Part shown: positions 12,690 through 25,775 of the stretch, piece by piece
Layout of the letters: the number at the start of each line of letters is the position of its first letter
Position numbering within the stretch: position 1 is the first letter of the stretch
NCBI GenBank assembly: GCA_965153455.1
Contig: OZ234500.1
Location: forward strand, 14,197,579 to 14,261,578
From: Sphagnum compactum
Lineage: Eukaryota; Bryophyta; Sphagnopsida; Sphagnales
Direction of reading: 5' to 3'
DNA: 64,000 bases
The notes under the pieces: model-generated
Databases searched by the model: none
Told to the model about the DNA's origin: nothing
Seen by the model: only the letters and a program-made list of their open reading frames with translations
Program-made: the position numbers and the translations under genes

Positions 12690-13230
12690 AACCTATGTCC
12701 TAAACCCACCACATGTCGTTTGAAGCATATTAGACAAGAAAATGGGTGGGAAACTTGAAAGAGCACCTAGCCTAGAAGAGGCTTCCCTTGCAACAACGGT
12801 TTGTTTCAAGATGGAAGTAGTTTTATTTTTTTGAAAATTTGAAAAGTAACAACGGTTTGTTTTAGGATGGAAATAGTTTTTTTTTTTTGAAAATTTGAAA
12901 AGTTAGTGATGGCCTTTCTTGATAAAATGAATACAATACCAATAGAGGATGGCTTTTATAACCTTTAATTGACCACACCATGTTAGCGCATTGATGAAAA
13001 AAATCATCAACCTATTCACATAAGCATACCAAAATAATTATGGCAAAAAGGAAAAACACATCCTCAAGATTCCAATCATGATATTATCTATCCTTTGCTT
13101 GGGCTACAATAATCATAGCCATGTTTTGATAAACAATAGCTTATGATATTAAATATGTTCGAATGGGATTGGTGATGATGACATTAGTTATAGTGTAAAT
13201 CCAATATGTGATGAACACAATATCATTTCA
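12690..13230 (-). mobile_element. Decayed retroelement 3' fragment, copy 1
   Basis: On the minus strand near 12977-13010 the sequence still reads VDDFFHQCANM, matching the better preserved copy at 14753-15142. Further matching blocks, such as CGAATGGGxTTG then TGATGACAT near 13160 and 15020, keep the same order about 1.86 kb apart. Stops and frameshifts are frequent. A 57-bp direct duplication starting ACAACGGTTTGTTT (about 12792-12904) has expanded inside this copy. Confidence 0.5.
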
Positions 13231-14752
13231 TAACACAAATATTGGAAGGAAAGTGGTGGGAAGATATGTGTATTTTCATGAAAATCCAACATCTTTGGTA
13301 ATGGAAACAAAGGCATCCCAAACAACATTGTGAGTAGTCATGCATTCCCCCTTGTGAGAATGTCAAACAAAGTGTCAATCAAGTTTATAGGTTGACCACA
13401 TATGCAATGGGCTATGGCAAAGGTTGTTAGATGGAAAAGGCCCAACCTTATCTGTCCAAGAGTTAGATAAGATAGATCTCTAACGAGAAGATGCTAAAGA
13501 GAAGATGTTTGAAACCATGCCCAATAACAAAATGATTGGGCCAACAAAAAGTTAGGCACCCAAATTTAAACTTACACAAAATCTCAAGTGGGCACAATGA
13601 GGATCCAAAGGCCTACTATTGACATGATGTTGGAAAAGGAATGATCATGCAAATGTTTTGAAATGGTGTCTTGAAAATAATCCACTTCCCTCTCTAAAAA
13701 TATATATTTCAAGAATGTTTAAAATATGAATTATTGTTGATGATGAGACAATCAAAGATGTCCATCATAAAAAAGACATTTGGACTTTGGGTCCACCCCA
13801 TAACAAATTATTAAGAATTGTGATTATGCCCATAGTGTCCTTTTTGGCCATTAGCCTAGGTGGAAAATGGTGACAAATACTTTTGGAAAAAAAAAATGTG
13901 GCCAATGAGAAGATTCAACATACACCTAGGGGCTCAAGGTCTTTTGTTTAAGGGAAGGTGGGGGAAGCCTATGCATTCTTTTGTTTAGAGGGGAGAGGGC
14001 TGAATTATTTTGGGAGGTGGGAAAGCATGCAAATATTTCACCGAGGTGAAGAAAATGAAGAAAGCCACCTCAGTGTCACTTCATTCAATTTCAAGTATGA
14101 AAACAAGTTTATGATTAATTTTTGAGCTTTTCTTTCTTCGGTGATATCATTCTTTTGCCTTCTTTGTTTTCTATTGGCCTTTTTCTATTTGGTAATCTCA
14201 TTCTCATAATAAATGGGAAGAGTGTCTTGCGTGCGTAAGGGGGGGGCGATAAAAATAAAATCTGAACTTGCTAGGCACCTTCAATTAATTAACATGGAGC
14301 ACAATATACATTTGTGGATGACAAATTGTTGAACATGCATATTGTGACTTCGCAGAAATACCAATTATGTTAAAGAAGAAATTCATCATATTGTCACCAA
14401 CAACGCTATTTGGAGTTGTTTCATTCAAAAAGGTTGTAGTGTCATTAGTCCAAAGGGTTTAGATGGCCATTTCAAATGTCCATTCTTGATGAAACCTTGC
14501 CAAAGTTCATAAAAAGAAAGCACCCAAGAAAAGGAGAGAAAAAGAAACAGAGGGCAAGGACCAAAGTCCAAGCAAACAAATAGCCCAAAAGAGGTGTGCC
14601 ACATGGAGGTAAGGAACCACTAAGTACAGAAACCTCCACCGGTTGAGTGAAATATATCAACTAAAAAAAAGGGAAATAAGCCCAATAAAATTCCAAGCCT
14701 AGAAAAACCCTCCCTATAATAATGACTCGGCTTGATATGGAGGCGGCCTGCA

Positions 14753-15326
14753 CTATCTATAAAGCCATTGATACTCTCTATCCATAAAAGGAACACAACA
14801 CTGATAAAAGAAGGCCTGGATGCTTTTTGCTATCCACGCCATGTTAGCACATTGATGAAAAAAATTGTCAAATTGTTGGTGAAGACTCCTAAAAACCTTT
14901 ATGACAAGAGGAAGAAACATGTCCACTAGGTAATAGTCACGATAAAGTGCTTCCTTCACTTGAGTTGCCATGGTCACCACCACCCCATGAGAAAAAACCA
15001 TTCGTGATACCAACTCTACTCGAATGGGGTTGACTATGATGACATCAACCAATGTGCAAATCCCATCAACCAAGAGAACAATGATACATTCTTCAATTGG
15101 TACACTATGATATATCTTTACATTTGCAAATTCGTATGCCATGGCCCACTACCAAAGGTGTTATCATCAATAGATCTACAACTTTCAAAGAACAATCAAA
15201 ATGTTTTGAGGTATGGAAATAATTGAAAAAACAGTCTAAGCAAGTTTTGTTGTTTGTGCAACCAAGCCTGATCCAAAAGTTGTAAAAAACTATGTCATCT
15301 AGGTTTGTAGTTAGGCAAGAGGCCAC
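14753..15326 (-). mobile_element. Retroelement (non-LTR type) ORF remnant, copy 2
   Basis: Two overlapping open frames (14753-15142 with 129 codons and 15105-15326 with 73 codons) read like one frameshifted protein. Recognisable pieces are VDGICTLVDVIIVNPIR, MATQVKEALYRDYY, DMFLPLVIKVFRSLHQQ and FFHQCANMAW. I associate this string of motifs with the region downstream of reverse transcriptase in plant LINE-like elements. That is recalled from pattern and is not certain. The remnant cannot encode a working protein. Confidence 0.45.
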
Positions 15327-15417
15327 AAAGAGTGGGTTGGCTATGTTAGGTCATCACTTATTTGGTCTTTGAAAGAAGACCAAATTGTCATAGGCTTATT
15401 TCAAATTTAGTTTTCTT

Positions 15418-15650
15418 TTGAGACATTAAAAATTCAACTCAAAAATCAAATTGACCAAACCTTTATAGATTATAAGTCCAATTAATTTTAATATGGCATT
15501 TATGTCATCACTTATGATAGTGGATGCATTGAAGTGTGCAAGCTCATCACATATTTATATTTGGAGACGTTGAAAATTCAACCCCAAACTCAAAATGACC
15601 AAACCCACATTACATTTCCAATTAATATTGACACAATTTGATATTTTACA
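15418..15650 (+). repeat. Diverged tandem duplication, offset about 141 bp
   Basis: AAAATTCAAC then TCAAAxTGACCAAACC and TCCAATTAAT occur at about 15418-15510 and again at about 15559-15650. Identity is moderate, so the event is old. Confidence 0.5.
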
Positions 15651-17143
15651 AGGCAAAACAATAGTTTTGGTCAAGAACATGTCCACTCAATTGACATATT
15701 TGAGTGGGCCAATGTAATGAAGCTTGAAAGTTTGTGCAGTGTTTTGTGGTTGTTGCAGTGTTGTGTGTGAAGAGGAGGGAATGATGTTACACTAATATGT
15801 AGTTGCACTTGCAGCAGTAGTTTGTAAACATCATTTGGAAGCATGAACATCACCTCATGTGGCCTGATCAAGGACCCTAGCTTGACCTATCAGGCAACCT
15901 AAAACTTGGGCAAGAGCAAGAACTCTTCCTTAGCTGCTAAGTCAGCCCTCAAAACATGTCTATTGAATGCAGGTCTTCAATGAGACCTTGTCATGTATTG
16001 ACAAACTCTCAATGTTTTTGCAAGTAAGTTTCTCCTTTCAAATGTTTTCACACAAGTACTTCCAATTTGTGTCAGTGATTGCAACCCTAAACTGTTACCA
16101 ATTGGTTCATGGTGTCTCCATGCCATGCCTGTAGCAAAACACCTTGCTTCTGATGTCATGAACCTCGTCTCACATCATTATAAGTGATTCGCTCCTGACC
16201 TTGTACCACCTTAACATCCCGAAGAACTGAATACATAAAGTCATACAACAGGAAATTAAGCACATTACATCATAACTCAAACTTTGAAGATGCAATGCGT
16301 GCACACACTTGAGGGCACACTTGGATTTTGAAATGTGCTGATTGCCATGCAAACTGAGATTCAGCAGTTGAGCTTACTGTAGACAACATAATAACCAGTC
16401 ATTGATTGAACAATTGCACACCTTTCCTTCTCTCCCTCCACCCATAGGTAGTAGGGTGAATTACAGTGAGAATGTCACCCTTTAGTGGTGACTGCAAGTG
16501 GCCATATATTGACATTAATGAAGAGCTTGCACACTTCAATTTGTAAAGGCTGCAAAGACAGCTTATATGAGGGATTACATGTCCTGGTTCTGAAACCTCT
16601 ACATAGCTGATGACTACAAACTGATTCCTTTAACTCATACTAAAACCTGCCCATAGGGCTCTGCTAATTTTGCATCCTGCTCTCTATCCAATCTTCCGAT
16701 CTTGATTCCTGTCATGGTGACAGCCTGCATGGTGACTACACTCTAAGCTCTGTCCAATTTGACAGACACGGGTGGTCTATAGATTGCTTTTGCTCTTGGT
16801 CTGCAATCAGCTGATGGGTGTCCTGCCAGCTGTGAGATCTCTCCACTTGTAAGGAGGCCACCAAATGCCATGCACTTCAATGGACATGGAGACATACTAC
16901 TTGTGATATGCCTGATACTAATTAAGCTGTAACCTTATTGAAGAATAATCAAGGGCAACAACAACAACAGGTAAATTGCTGACACAAACCAGCATTTTGT
17001 TTGAAATGATGGCAATGTCCCATGTGTTGTGATTGCCACCCAGTAACTGGTGACAAAGGGGGTGAAAAAACAGCAAATGTATTCTGATGCACTTAGCCTT
17101 CAATTCCTGGAAGCTGAGTACCCTGAGATTTTGGCTGCTCCGT
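15651..17143. other. Spacer between retroelement relics and ATE1
   Basis: Short open frames only. The part nearest 17143 is probably the ATE1 3' UTR. Nothing else is recognisable. Confidence 0.45.
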
Positions 17144-20100
17144 TCACATGGCTTCCATCTCTTCCTTATCCTCATGTTCTGAGGGAGGGACCTTCCCACC
17201 ATTCTCTGATGCTAAGGTCTTGCTCACAGCAACATCAGATAGGCAAACAAAGGGAGAATCATCAAGGTGTGACCTTACCAGATTGTAAGGGACCCACCTG
17301 CAATCCATACATATGAAGGCATTAAAGACCAGAAAAGCAACAACCATGAGTCATCTGCTTTGAATCCAAGCAATTTTGTAGTTGAGAAGGGGGAGAACCT
17401 CTGTATGTATCATTATAGAATATGTGATACTGCATTTGTGCAGTTTGTAAGTCCAGAATTTAGAAGCTGAGGTAAAAAAACAAGTTAACATCCACCTTGA
17501 GATGCAATCATGTAAGAAACAAAAGGAATATTACAACATGAACTGACATTTTCAGAAGTATACAGAGCCTACAAATGATCTAATGAAATGCCTTCAGTGG
17601 GCATCAATCAGTTCTCATCACCATGAATCACACTTGCAACCACAAAACCAACAGCAAACAGAGATTTGCCAGAAATGTACTTACGTGTATCTCACAGGGC
17701 AGAGAAGCTCAGAGGGAGCATATGCAGCCTTGTACCGCATCTTTGGACATGAATGTATATAGTAGCCCAAATAATAATACTTGAGGGACGGACACACCTT
17801 GCTGGCCTCCTGAACCCACTTTATCTCACTGAGAGCTGAGTACTTGCCAAGAGACAGAAATGAGAGGTCTGGGTCCCAAAATAAGTATTTGCTAGAAAGA
17901 CAATGTGGAAGGATGTCAACAACACCAACAGCCACCAGTTTCCCATCGATGCGATATTGTTGGTGGAAGGAGCCAAATCCACATGCTGGTGTTGAGCCAT
18001 TACTTTCTGGGGGAACAGAAATCAGTGGTGTATCTACGAGGAACCCACGATAGGAGTTTTCGTTCACCTTCTCCGGCCTATCATTGTGCACAATTATCTG
18101 ATCCACCATGCAATCAATCATTATACATTCCATCTTCATCTACACATCTGGTTCATTGCTACAAAAGCCAAAGCAAGAAAACTGTAAGGTTCCACTGAGA
18201 ATCCAATACAATGATCAGCTGGAAGACTGAATGTTGTGATTGCACACTGCTTCCAGAGCTTACTGGTTGCTGATTTCAGACAGTGGCAAGATAGTGTCTA
18301 TCATTGATTAGCTCTTGTGTACCATTGCAAGCTGGTTTATGTCGTTGTGGTAATTGCAAAGGGACCCCACCTGATACTTCTTGTAGAGGGCAAACTCTTC
18401 AGCATCAAATGCTGACTTCTGCATTTTAATCTCCATTTGGCGTGTTTTGACAGGTAACCGGGGAGCTATGAGAAGCTTTTGATTACCCCCCTTTTGACCA
18501 TTAGCTTCTTGTAATGGCTGCTTCCTAGGCTCACATTGGTGAACTCCTTGAGCAGGATCACCCTGTGAGGTGCTAACTTCCATTGGAGAAGAGGTATTAC
18601 TTCCCACTTTACTCTCTGACATCAGAAAGTTAAGATGACCCTTGCAAGCTTGCACAATGAGCCCACAGAGATCACTATGTTGCAATCTTGAAGCCAGGAT
18701 CTCAGCTATATTTTCAGGCAACAATTCCTCTTCTGACAAACCAGTCTCATTATCTATACCTAACCTTCGGTCAATTTGAACAGTACCATCTCTCTTACGC
18801 CTCATAGCAGCAGCAATTGCAAAAGCCACATTTGAAGTATATTCTACCTGCCCATCTAGATCCTTCAACTTCCCATGAGCCTTCTCTGCAAATTTCCTGA
18901 CTGTCACATCCTGCTGGTTGAAATCTGGAGACAACACACCCAGTTCCACACAACCAGCAATGGAGCACTGAATTGCAAGAGACAGTTTTCTTCCAGATTC
19001 ATCCAGCACATCTGGCTGCCTTTTCTTGCCTGAGTTCTGTCTCCCATTTGAAAGTAGTTTCTCATTTACAGACTGATTTTTGTCTGAAGGAGTTGCAGGG
19101 GAAGAATTACTTGTCACCTTGCCAGGTCTTTGTGAGGTCAACTTCTGATCATCCTTCTGAATCTCACCCACTGTCACTGGTCCTTCATAAGTTCCATCAA
19201 GATATCTGCAAGTGATTATCAATCAACACTATCTCTTAACACTATCTGCATCAGATGAAAGCTTACAAAGTTTCTTTCCAACTGCCTCTCCATTCATAGA
19301 ATTCAAAAAATTTAGTGAGACTCACAGCAATCCAGAGACTCCAGCACACCACCATCCTAGAGACTCATCAGCTAACTTTTCGTGTTTCCAGTCACCTCCA
19401 TTACTTTCTTCTAGTGGCAACTCTTTCTAATCAGAATGTCCTTTTGAAATTACTCTCACAATGTGACATTCTGTGAACACCAGGTTCCATGCTCTATTCA
19501 AATTATTAAAGTTTTTGCTTGAATGATGCTGTTCAATGTACTCACTTTCAAGATAAAGCAATTTTATTCCATGCTGCAAGCAAACTGCAGTTGCTTTGAA
19601 ACTTTTTAAGACTCTTGTGTGGCATGCACCTATTGCAGCAAATACAGTCTCACACATGCACAAGACTCTGATGAAATTTGAGCTTCAAGGTGACAGTCAC
19701 AGTAAGTGAGCCACCTCTGCATTCGACGTAAGACACGAGCTTGATCTTTGGAGGGGGAAAAGGCATCAACTTCCAAGCGGATTGTGTAAGCAGGGCAGCA
19801 AGTGCGTTGCATATTCGGCTTGTACACAGACATGCCTGACCTCCTCCATCCTCTATCCAACAGTGCTGAATTCCATTGCAATCACTTAGATGGGTTCAAG
19901 AGGATAAGCCAAAAAAGAAGGATGTTAAGCTGCGATCAAAGCCCAATGAACTGCAAAGGTGTGTTGTACAAGTAATACAACAGTCTCTCATTTCCTACAC
20001 AAACTGAGCTGCAAGAGAGAACAACTGTGTCTTACACCAACTGTGTAAAGCCCAGAAACAGAAACAAAAAATCATGATCAGGATTCTTGAAGCTACCTTG

Positions 20101-20585
20101 ATAATCATGCACACGGAGAGTGTATACCCATAAACCTGCATTTACAAAGCAGAGATTACAGGGCACCCATGATCAGAGGAGCACAGACTCTCACAAACAT
20201 TCCAAACTTTCAAGCTTCTGAAACCTAAAAACGAGTACCGGGAGATAGATCCCTTCAACCTGCATGTACAAATGGAAGACAACTCCAGGGGTATCCATCC
20301 ATCATCAGGTAAAAGAGATTTGAGCAATTAATTAGGGTTTGGGAACTTCCAAACCCTAATGATGACATTCAAGGACTCTCTGGAAACCTCTGGAAAACCC
20401 CCAAAAACTATCTATGACCTCGATGGAAGAGAAGAAGAAGGAGAAGGAGATCATCACACACCTTGTGCAACACTGGTACGAGAAGTCGCTTTGCAGTAAC
20501 CGCAGGTACTCCTGTAGGCACCTAGGTAGCTCTTGTGATCCAGGCGGCTGCTACTGGCCGCTATGGCGCCCACATCCTCTGACAT
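17144..20585 (-). CDS. ATE1: Arginyl-tRNA--protein transferase (ATE1), complete
   Basis: Transfers Arg from Arg-tRNA to N-terminal Asp, Glu or oxidised Cys, creating Arg/N-degrons for the ubiquitin system (PRT6 branch, oxygen sensing in plants). There are six minus-strand exons: 20585-20462, 20135-20097, 19865-19715, 19205-18371, 18097-17685 and 17297-17144. Junctions are GT-AG with consistent phases, giving 572 codons including TGA (571 aa). The N-terminal domain has STCGYC (Cys28, Cys31) and RTCCPAY (Cys77, Cys78), the four cysteines that bind an Fe-S cluster in yeast Ate1. It also has LLDRGWRRSG. The long exon 4 carries a variable linker and ends FDAEEFALYKKYQ. Exon 5 holds the catalytic C-terminal domain: SYRGFLVDTPL, GKLVAVGVVDILP, YYYLGYYIHSCPKMRYKA. 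The last exon begins TWVPYNL and has an acidic tail. The start MSEDVGAIAAS was chosen as the first ATG in frame with the CxxC. Confidence 0.96.
20331..20360. promoter_or_regulatory. Inverted telo-box pair in ATE1 intron 1
   Basis: ATTAGGGTTTGG (20331-20342) and CCAAACCCTAAT (20349-20360) form a perfect 12-bp inverted repeat around GAACTT, inside the first intron of ATE1. Each arm contains the plant telo-box core AAACCCTA. Telo-boxes near transcription starts bind TRB-type factors. The role here is inferred. Further AAACCCTAA or AACCCTAA copies occur upstream at about 20771 and 21231. Confidence 0.45.
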
Positions 20586-21300
20586 TGCTCACAAGGCGAG
20601 TCCTGACCCTCACAAATCTCACAGTTTTCACAACAGCACCTCCTCTTGCACGGATTGAAAACACCCCAATCTCTGAAGCACTTCCCTTACTCTCCCTTAC
20701 TACTCCCTTGCACCAAAGTCATCTATCAAAGCTTACTCTTAAGAATCTCCAAGCTCCCCTTTTCCTTGCTGAACCCTAATCTCTGAAGAAATCCTCTCTC
20801 TCTCTCTCACACACACACGAACCTTTCTAAAGTAATGTTTTCCGGAAGCACCTAAAGCTCTTGCACTCACCAAAATGGGTCGAAGGAGGAACCCTAAAAC
20901 TCTTCTCCAGCATCCATGATCCCTCTTCTTTAGTAGCATCCAAATCTTGCTGAAGACCCAAAAAAAACAAAAAACCCTCAACTCCCTTTCTTGCACACAA
21001 ATCTCTGTGTGTCTCTACCTAATTAACTGCTCTCGAGTAGAAGCCGCAAACCTCTTCTTGGCGATGATGAAGAACGAAAACAACTTTCTTACACCGTGTT
21101 GTGCACTATAACTTCTTCTGTCTATCTATTCGAAGGAATCCAAATCTTCTTCTTCTTCTTATACAAATCCCGACAACAAAAGAAAGGCCGATCCATGACG
21201 GACGGTCGGTCCGATCATCGCTAAAGAAACAAACCCTAAGCTTTGCTTTTGCAGCTCCTGACTCAGCAGCTCAGTAGGGATACGAATCTGCCCGCAACAA
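20586..21300 (-). promoter_or_regulatory. ATE1 5' UTR and promoter region
   Basis: Upstream of the ATE1 start, with a (CT)n(CA)n microsatellite at about 20794-20819 and several telo-box-like AACCCTAA motifs. Base composition is more GC-rich than the spacer beyond 21480. No TATA box could be assigned with confidence. Confidence 0.4.
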
Positions 21301-21724
21301 TTTCCTCTGCCCGGAAGTCGTCAATGTACCGTCGTCGGCAAGATCGTTTCCGTGGGGTCGGGCAGTGGGGAAAAATAAAACAGGTCGTGCCTTGAAAAAA
21401 CCAGGTCCAAACTCCAAAACGTGAATGATAAAATCCATACTTTTTTTGACGAAATTTAATGGCATTCTTGAAGGAATGCCCATGCACTCCACTAAGAATA
21501 CATATATGGATTTTTAATATTGGTGTTCTTAACTAAGATTTAGGGTTTAAAAATTATATATATATTTAACTTTTTTTTTTTTGGTGGTTTTCTTTCTTCT
21601 CTTTTAACTTGATGTGTTTTTTCTCCGTCTTCCAACTTGATTTTTTTCCTTTGATTGTTGAAGATTGAAAATGAGATTTTAGTCAAGTGGCCAAGTGGGT
21701 TAAGGGTATTTTTGTGTTTATTTT

Positions 21725-21759
21725 AATATATATATGTATATATATATATATATATATAT
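21725..21759. repeat. (TA)n microsatellite
   Basis: Nearly pure alternating TA over about 35 bp, with one G interruption, in AT-rich spacer. Confidence 0.85.
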
Positions 21760-24700
21760 TTATTTAAAAAAAATTTCTTGTTCTTTTTAAAATTTATTTC
21801 TTCATTTCTTGGGATGTTAAAGTGGAAATGGAATGAGAAGCAAAGGGAAAGGTATGTGATTGGATAGGAAGTCATCTGGATTTTTTGTTCATGTGAACAC
21901 GACGGAATTTATGTTAGCATTGTTTATTAGTGGTTGCAATAATAGCTTCAAAAAGATTTATGAATATGGGTAGGAAATTTTGTTTGTTTGTGCATTATGT
22001 GAAATAGGTCGACAACAAGCAATGGGTGGCCAAGGGCACTATAAGCATTCAATGGAGAGGAAAAGTAGGATGCTGCAGGATGAATATTAGAGGAGTTCAA
22101 GGTAGGTTTGTTGGTTTTGTTGAATCTGCTGTAAAATGTGTAGAATGGGGAGCTTGCAGAGATTGGTAGTTGCTGTTTGAATTCCACTGCGCCAATGACT
22201 ACATCATGGCAGGCTTTATGTTCTTGCTAGTGTTAGGCTCTGTAAGGGGTTGATGCTAAGGGCTAATGACACATAAAGGAGGTTTGAATTGTAGAAATAG
22301 GAGTACGTAAAGGGATGCATTTGCATGGTATCTTGGTGGAACCTTTCCTGAAATCCAATGAGTAGCACATGTATACGTATGAGTGAGAGCCAGAAACCTT
22401 AATGGGGTATCTTTGGGTTGGGCGAAACGTGGGTAAGAGAGGAGCAGAATGGGAGAGATCATAGAAATATCCATAGACCCTTTTTTACACAAAATTATGT
22501 TTTTCCTAAGTGGTTGCAAGCTAATTTGGCATATATTGCTCATCATTGGTTCGTACCTAGAAATTAACATGTTTTTAAAATTAAGCCAAGTATTTCTCTA
22601 CATTATCTTATATGGTAGAGGGATGGTTAGCAACTCATAATGGACCAACTAAACACTGAAAGCTCTAACCTCAAGCTAGACCCATTAGCTCATGCACTCA
22701 CAATGTGTGGAATTGTTCCTGGCAACAGTTTGAAGGCTACCACTATAGTTATCTAGAAGAGACTACCAGGTATGTGCCATCTAGAGATTCATATGGGTAT
22801 GGAGCATCATGTTCTATTAGGACACTAGCACCAAGGGGTTGTAATAGTGCCGAATTGGTAAGATATATGTTGCAGGAACTGTTGCACATAGTTTGGATCT
22901 CTAGTGAAAGCAATCTGTAATCAAGAATATTTTTTCTACTCCTTTCTTTTCGGTTACATGTAGACTAAAACCACCCATCACCAAATGTTTGGCAATAGAA
23001 AAATGTGTTTGGCTCTTTCCGATTATTTAAATGATATTGGAGTAGTTATGTTTGGAAATCTATCTTGAAAAAATTTGTTCATTTATTTTTAAAAACAATT
23101 GATTATATATGGGAGAAAGGGTGCTCAATCCAATACACACAAGTGCTCATAATAAAAGGTCATTGTTTGGTCATGGATGACTAGGAAACTCATAAAATGC
23201 ACAAAAGATGTGAAAATTTCTTTTCAAATATGTATGCATGGGACTTTAAATGTTTGATTAAAGGTTTGATTTTTAGGCAAATCTATAGATAAGGACCCTT
23301 CCATTATGGATCAAAGTTTTTTAGTGATGGGACAATTTATGAACCTTGTGAGAATTAAAGGTAAAAGTCCAGAAAAAGACTATTAAAAAAAAAGGCAAAG
23401 AACAAAAAAACTCAAGATAATGAAAGCATTGAATAGACCCAAAAAAAAATTAACAAAATCTTTGAGCTTGAGAATAAAAAAAAAGAAAAGAATGAAAGCT
23501 TTGAGAATGAGAGAAGGAAAAAATATAAAGTAAAAAACTAAAGTAACAATAAAATAAAATTTATGCATGTGAAGGGTATGAAAATAGACCCTTTTGAATT
23601 TTCAAAACTTTCATTCAACCTATTGGCCTTCCGATGGGAACCTCAAATCTAGAAGAAGGGTTTATGTTCCGACCTTTCTCCTTTACTTAAATCTTAAGGT
23701 AACAATAACATTAACAAATCCATATGTTTGGAAAAGAATGTACATATATATTTTTGAATTCCATACACTTTGTAAAACAAAATAAGGGTCACCTTAGACA
23801 AAGGTCTAAGGAGTAGGATCTAATGAAATCGAACATTCCTATTGGTCAAAAGCTTTAAATTGGTCTCAAAGCCTTTAGATGAAGATTTAGGACCAAGACA
23901 AATCAAATTATGATTTAGCTTATTTGACATCATTTTGGAGGGAAAACAAATTCGTTAAAATTTTAAAAAAACTTAAATGAGAGCTCATGGTTTGGAGAAC
24001 CCAAGTGTAAGCTAAGGTCCAAGGTTGTTCATTTTATTTTATTTTGTTTTCTTTCCACTATTTTCTTTTACCCTTGTTGAAATTTCGTGAGAATGGAAGA
24101 CATGTTATGGATTGAGGACATTGTTGAAAGCACATCATCTCCCTAATTTTTGACCAATTCTATATTTGATATTGTTAGTTTTGTGCATCCTCACAAAGTG
24201 GTTGTTAGATGGAGTGCATTTTCAACCTTTCCAAGTGCATGAAAAGGAGATGAATTGGAAGGTGGGGTAGAAAGTGAAGGGTTGAAATGTCAATTTTCAC
24301 AAATGGAAGGGGATTTGAATTTACAAGAGATTTTTAAACAGGTTCCCATTCCATAGAAGAGAACACCAAGGAAAAAGACAATTATGAAAAACACAAAAAA
24401 ATGAAAAGAGAAGAAAAAATTGGGTGGATGGTTCATTGTTTTAAGAGGAGAAATGGAGCTTGAATTTGTCCCAAATGCAAAAAAACAAGATAAATTTCAT
24501 CATCATCCTTTAATTTTTTTTCAACTTGGAAACCCTAGTTGTGCATGTTAACAAAATTTGATTTTAGGTTTGAAACTTATAGCAAGTAAGAGAATTTTTT
24601 TGCAAAAGATCATATTCAAATTGTGTCAATTGGGCCTTTTAAAGGCCCTGGCATTTTCCCTTCCCCCCCCTTTTCCCCCATTCACCCCATTTGCCTTTAT

Positions 24701-25775
24701 TCAATTTAGCCATTATAGCGGAGGGAAAAGAGTTAACCACCAAACCATCTTTATTTTAAGTGATTTCACATGGTTTCCGTTTTGTTTATCCAAATATTAC
24801 ATTTCTGATTTTTAAATTTTAGGGACCGTTTTTAGCTTATATTTCATGGTTTTCTATCCTAATTGGTTTGTTTTTTAGGGGGTGGATACATGCTTGAAGC
24901 TCCACACCCAAATGTTGGTTTCCATCCTTTGATTTTTGAGGATTCCAATTGTTTGTGAATAGAAATTTAACACAATTTACAAACAATAAAAAGATGATAA
25001 TATTGCAAATGGAATTTCAAGTAATGATTGTCATGAATGTCCCTTCTATGGTGCATTGGATAGTTGGTGGCATCAGAATGGAAATGTGATGAAACATGTG
25101 AACATTTTTGCCAATGAACTGAAGAAATTGTAGATAATTCATAATCCCAAGTAGATTTTAATAATGCTTCAAAAGATGAGGGTTAATAAAGAGCCAATGG
25201 AAAAAACTTTCACCCTGGATGAGGTTAAAAAACAAAAAAAAACTTAATGCTTATGAATGCTTTTCGACCATGGTTGAAAATAATACAACCATGTCACAAC
25301 AATTTGTTGAAACCAATGTTTTATTCAAAAACATGGATGCCCAATTGGAAATCTCATAAATAAATTATAAGTTACATAAGATGTGAATAGATAAATAGAT
25401 TATAGGTTACATAAGATGTGAACTTATGATTCATTCATCACATTTTAACCCAAAGTCAGATATATCTAGGAAGGCAATGTTTTTTTTTTCCAAATTGGAT
25501 TCAAAAATAAAATAAATTGTTAAAGTTTCATGACTTGCCATAATTTCTATCAACATCCTTTTGAATTATTTTTTTTTGGCTTTCATATTGGGATTTTTTA
25601 CCATGGTTATCAACACATGATTTTCATCTACACCTCAATGATCCATGTCTTCCATGTCATTTTTATCATCTCCATCACCATGTCCAGATTTTGTAACATT
25701 TCCATTTGTTTGATTGCTTCTTCAGCCACTTTGAAAATATCAACTCCTTTCAAGTTCCCAAATGTTGTATTTGCT
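21760..25775. other. AT-rich spacer
   Basis: No gene supported. Contains poly-A and poly-T runs and short low-complexity open frames on both strands. Confidence 0.45.

Noticed and set aside
17844-18198. Plus-strand frames of 69 and 97 codons
   Set aside because: Antisense shadows of ATE1 exon 5.
22705-22920. Possible SINE with tRNA-like promoter boxes
   Set aside because: The A-box match near GCCGAATTGGTA is poor and no B box or poly-A tail is placed correctly.
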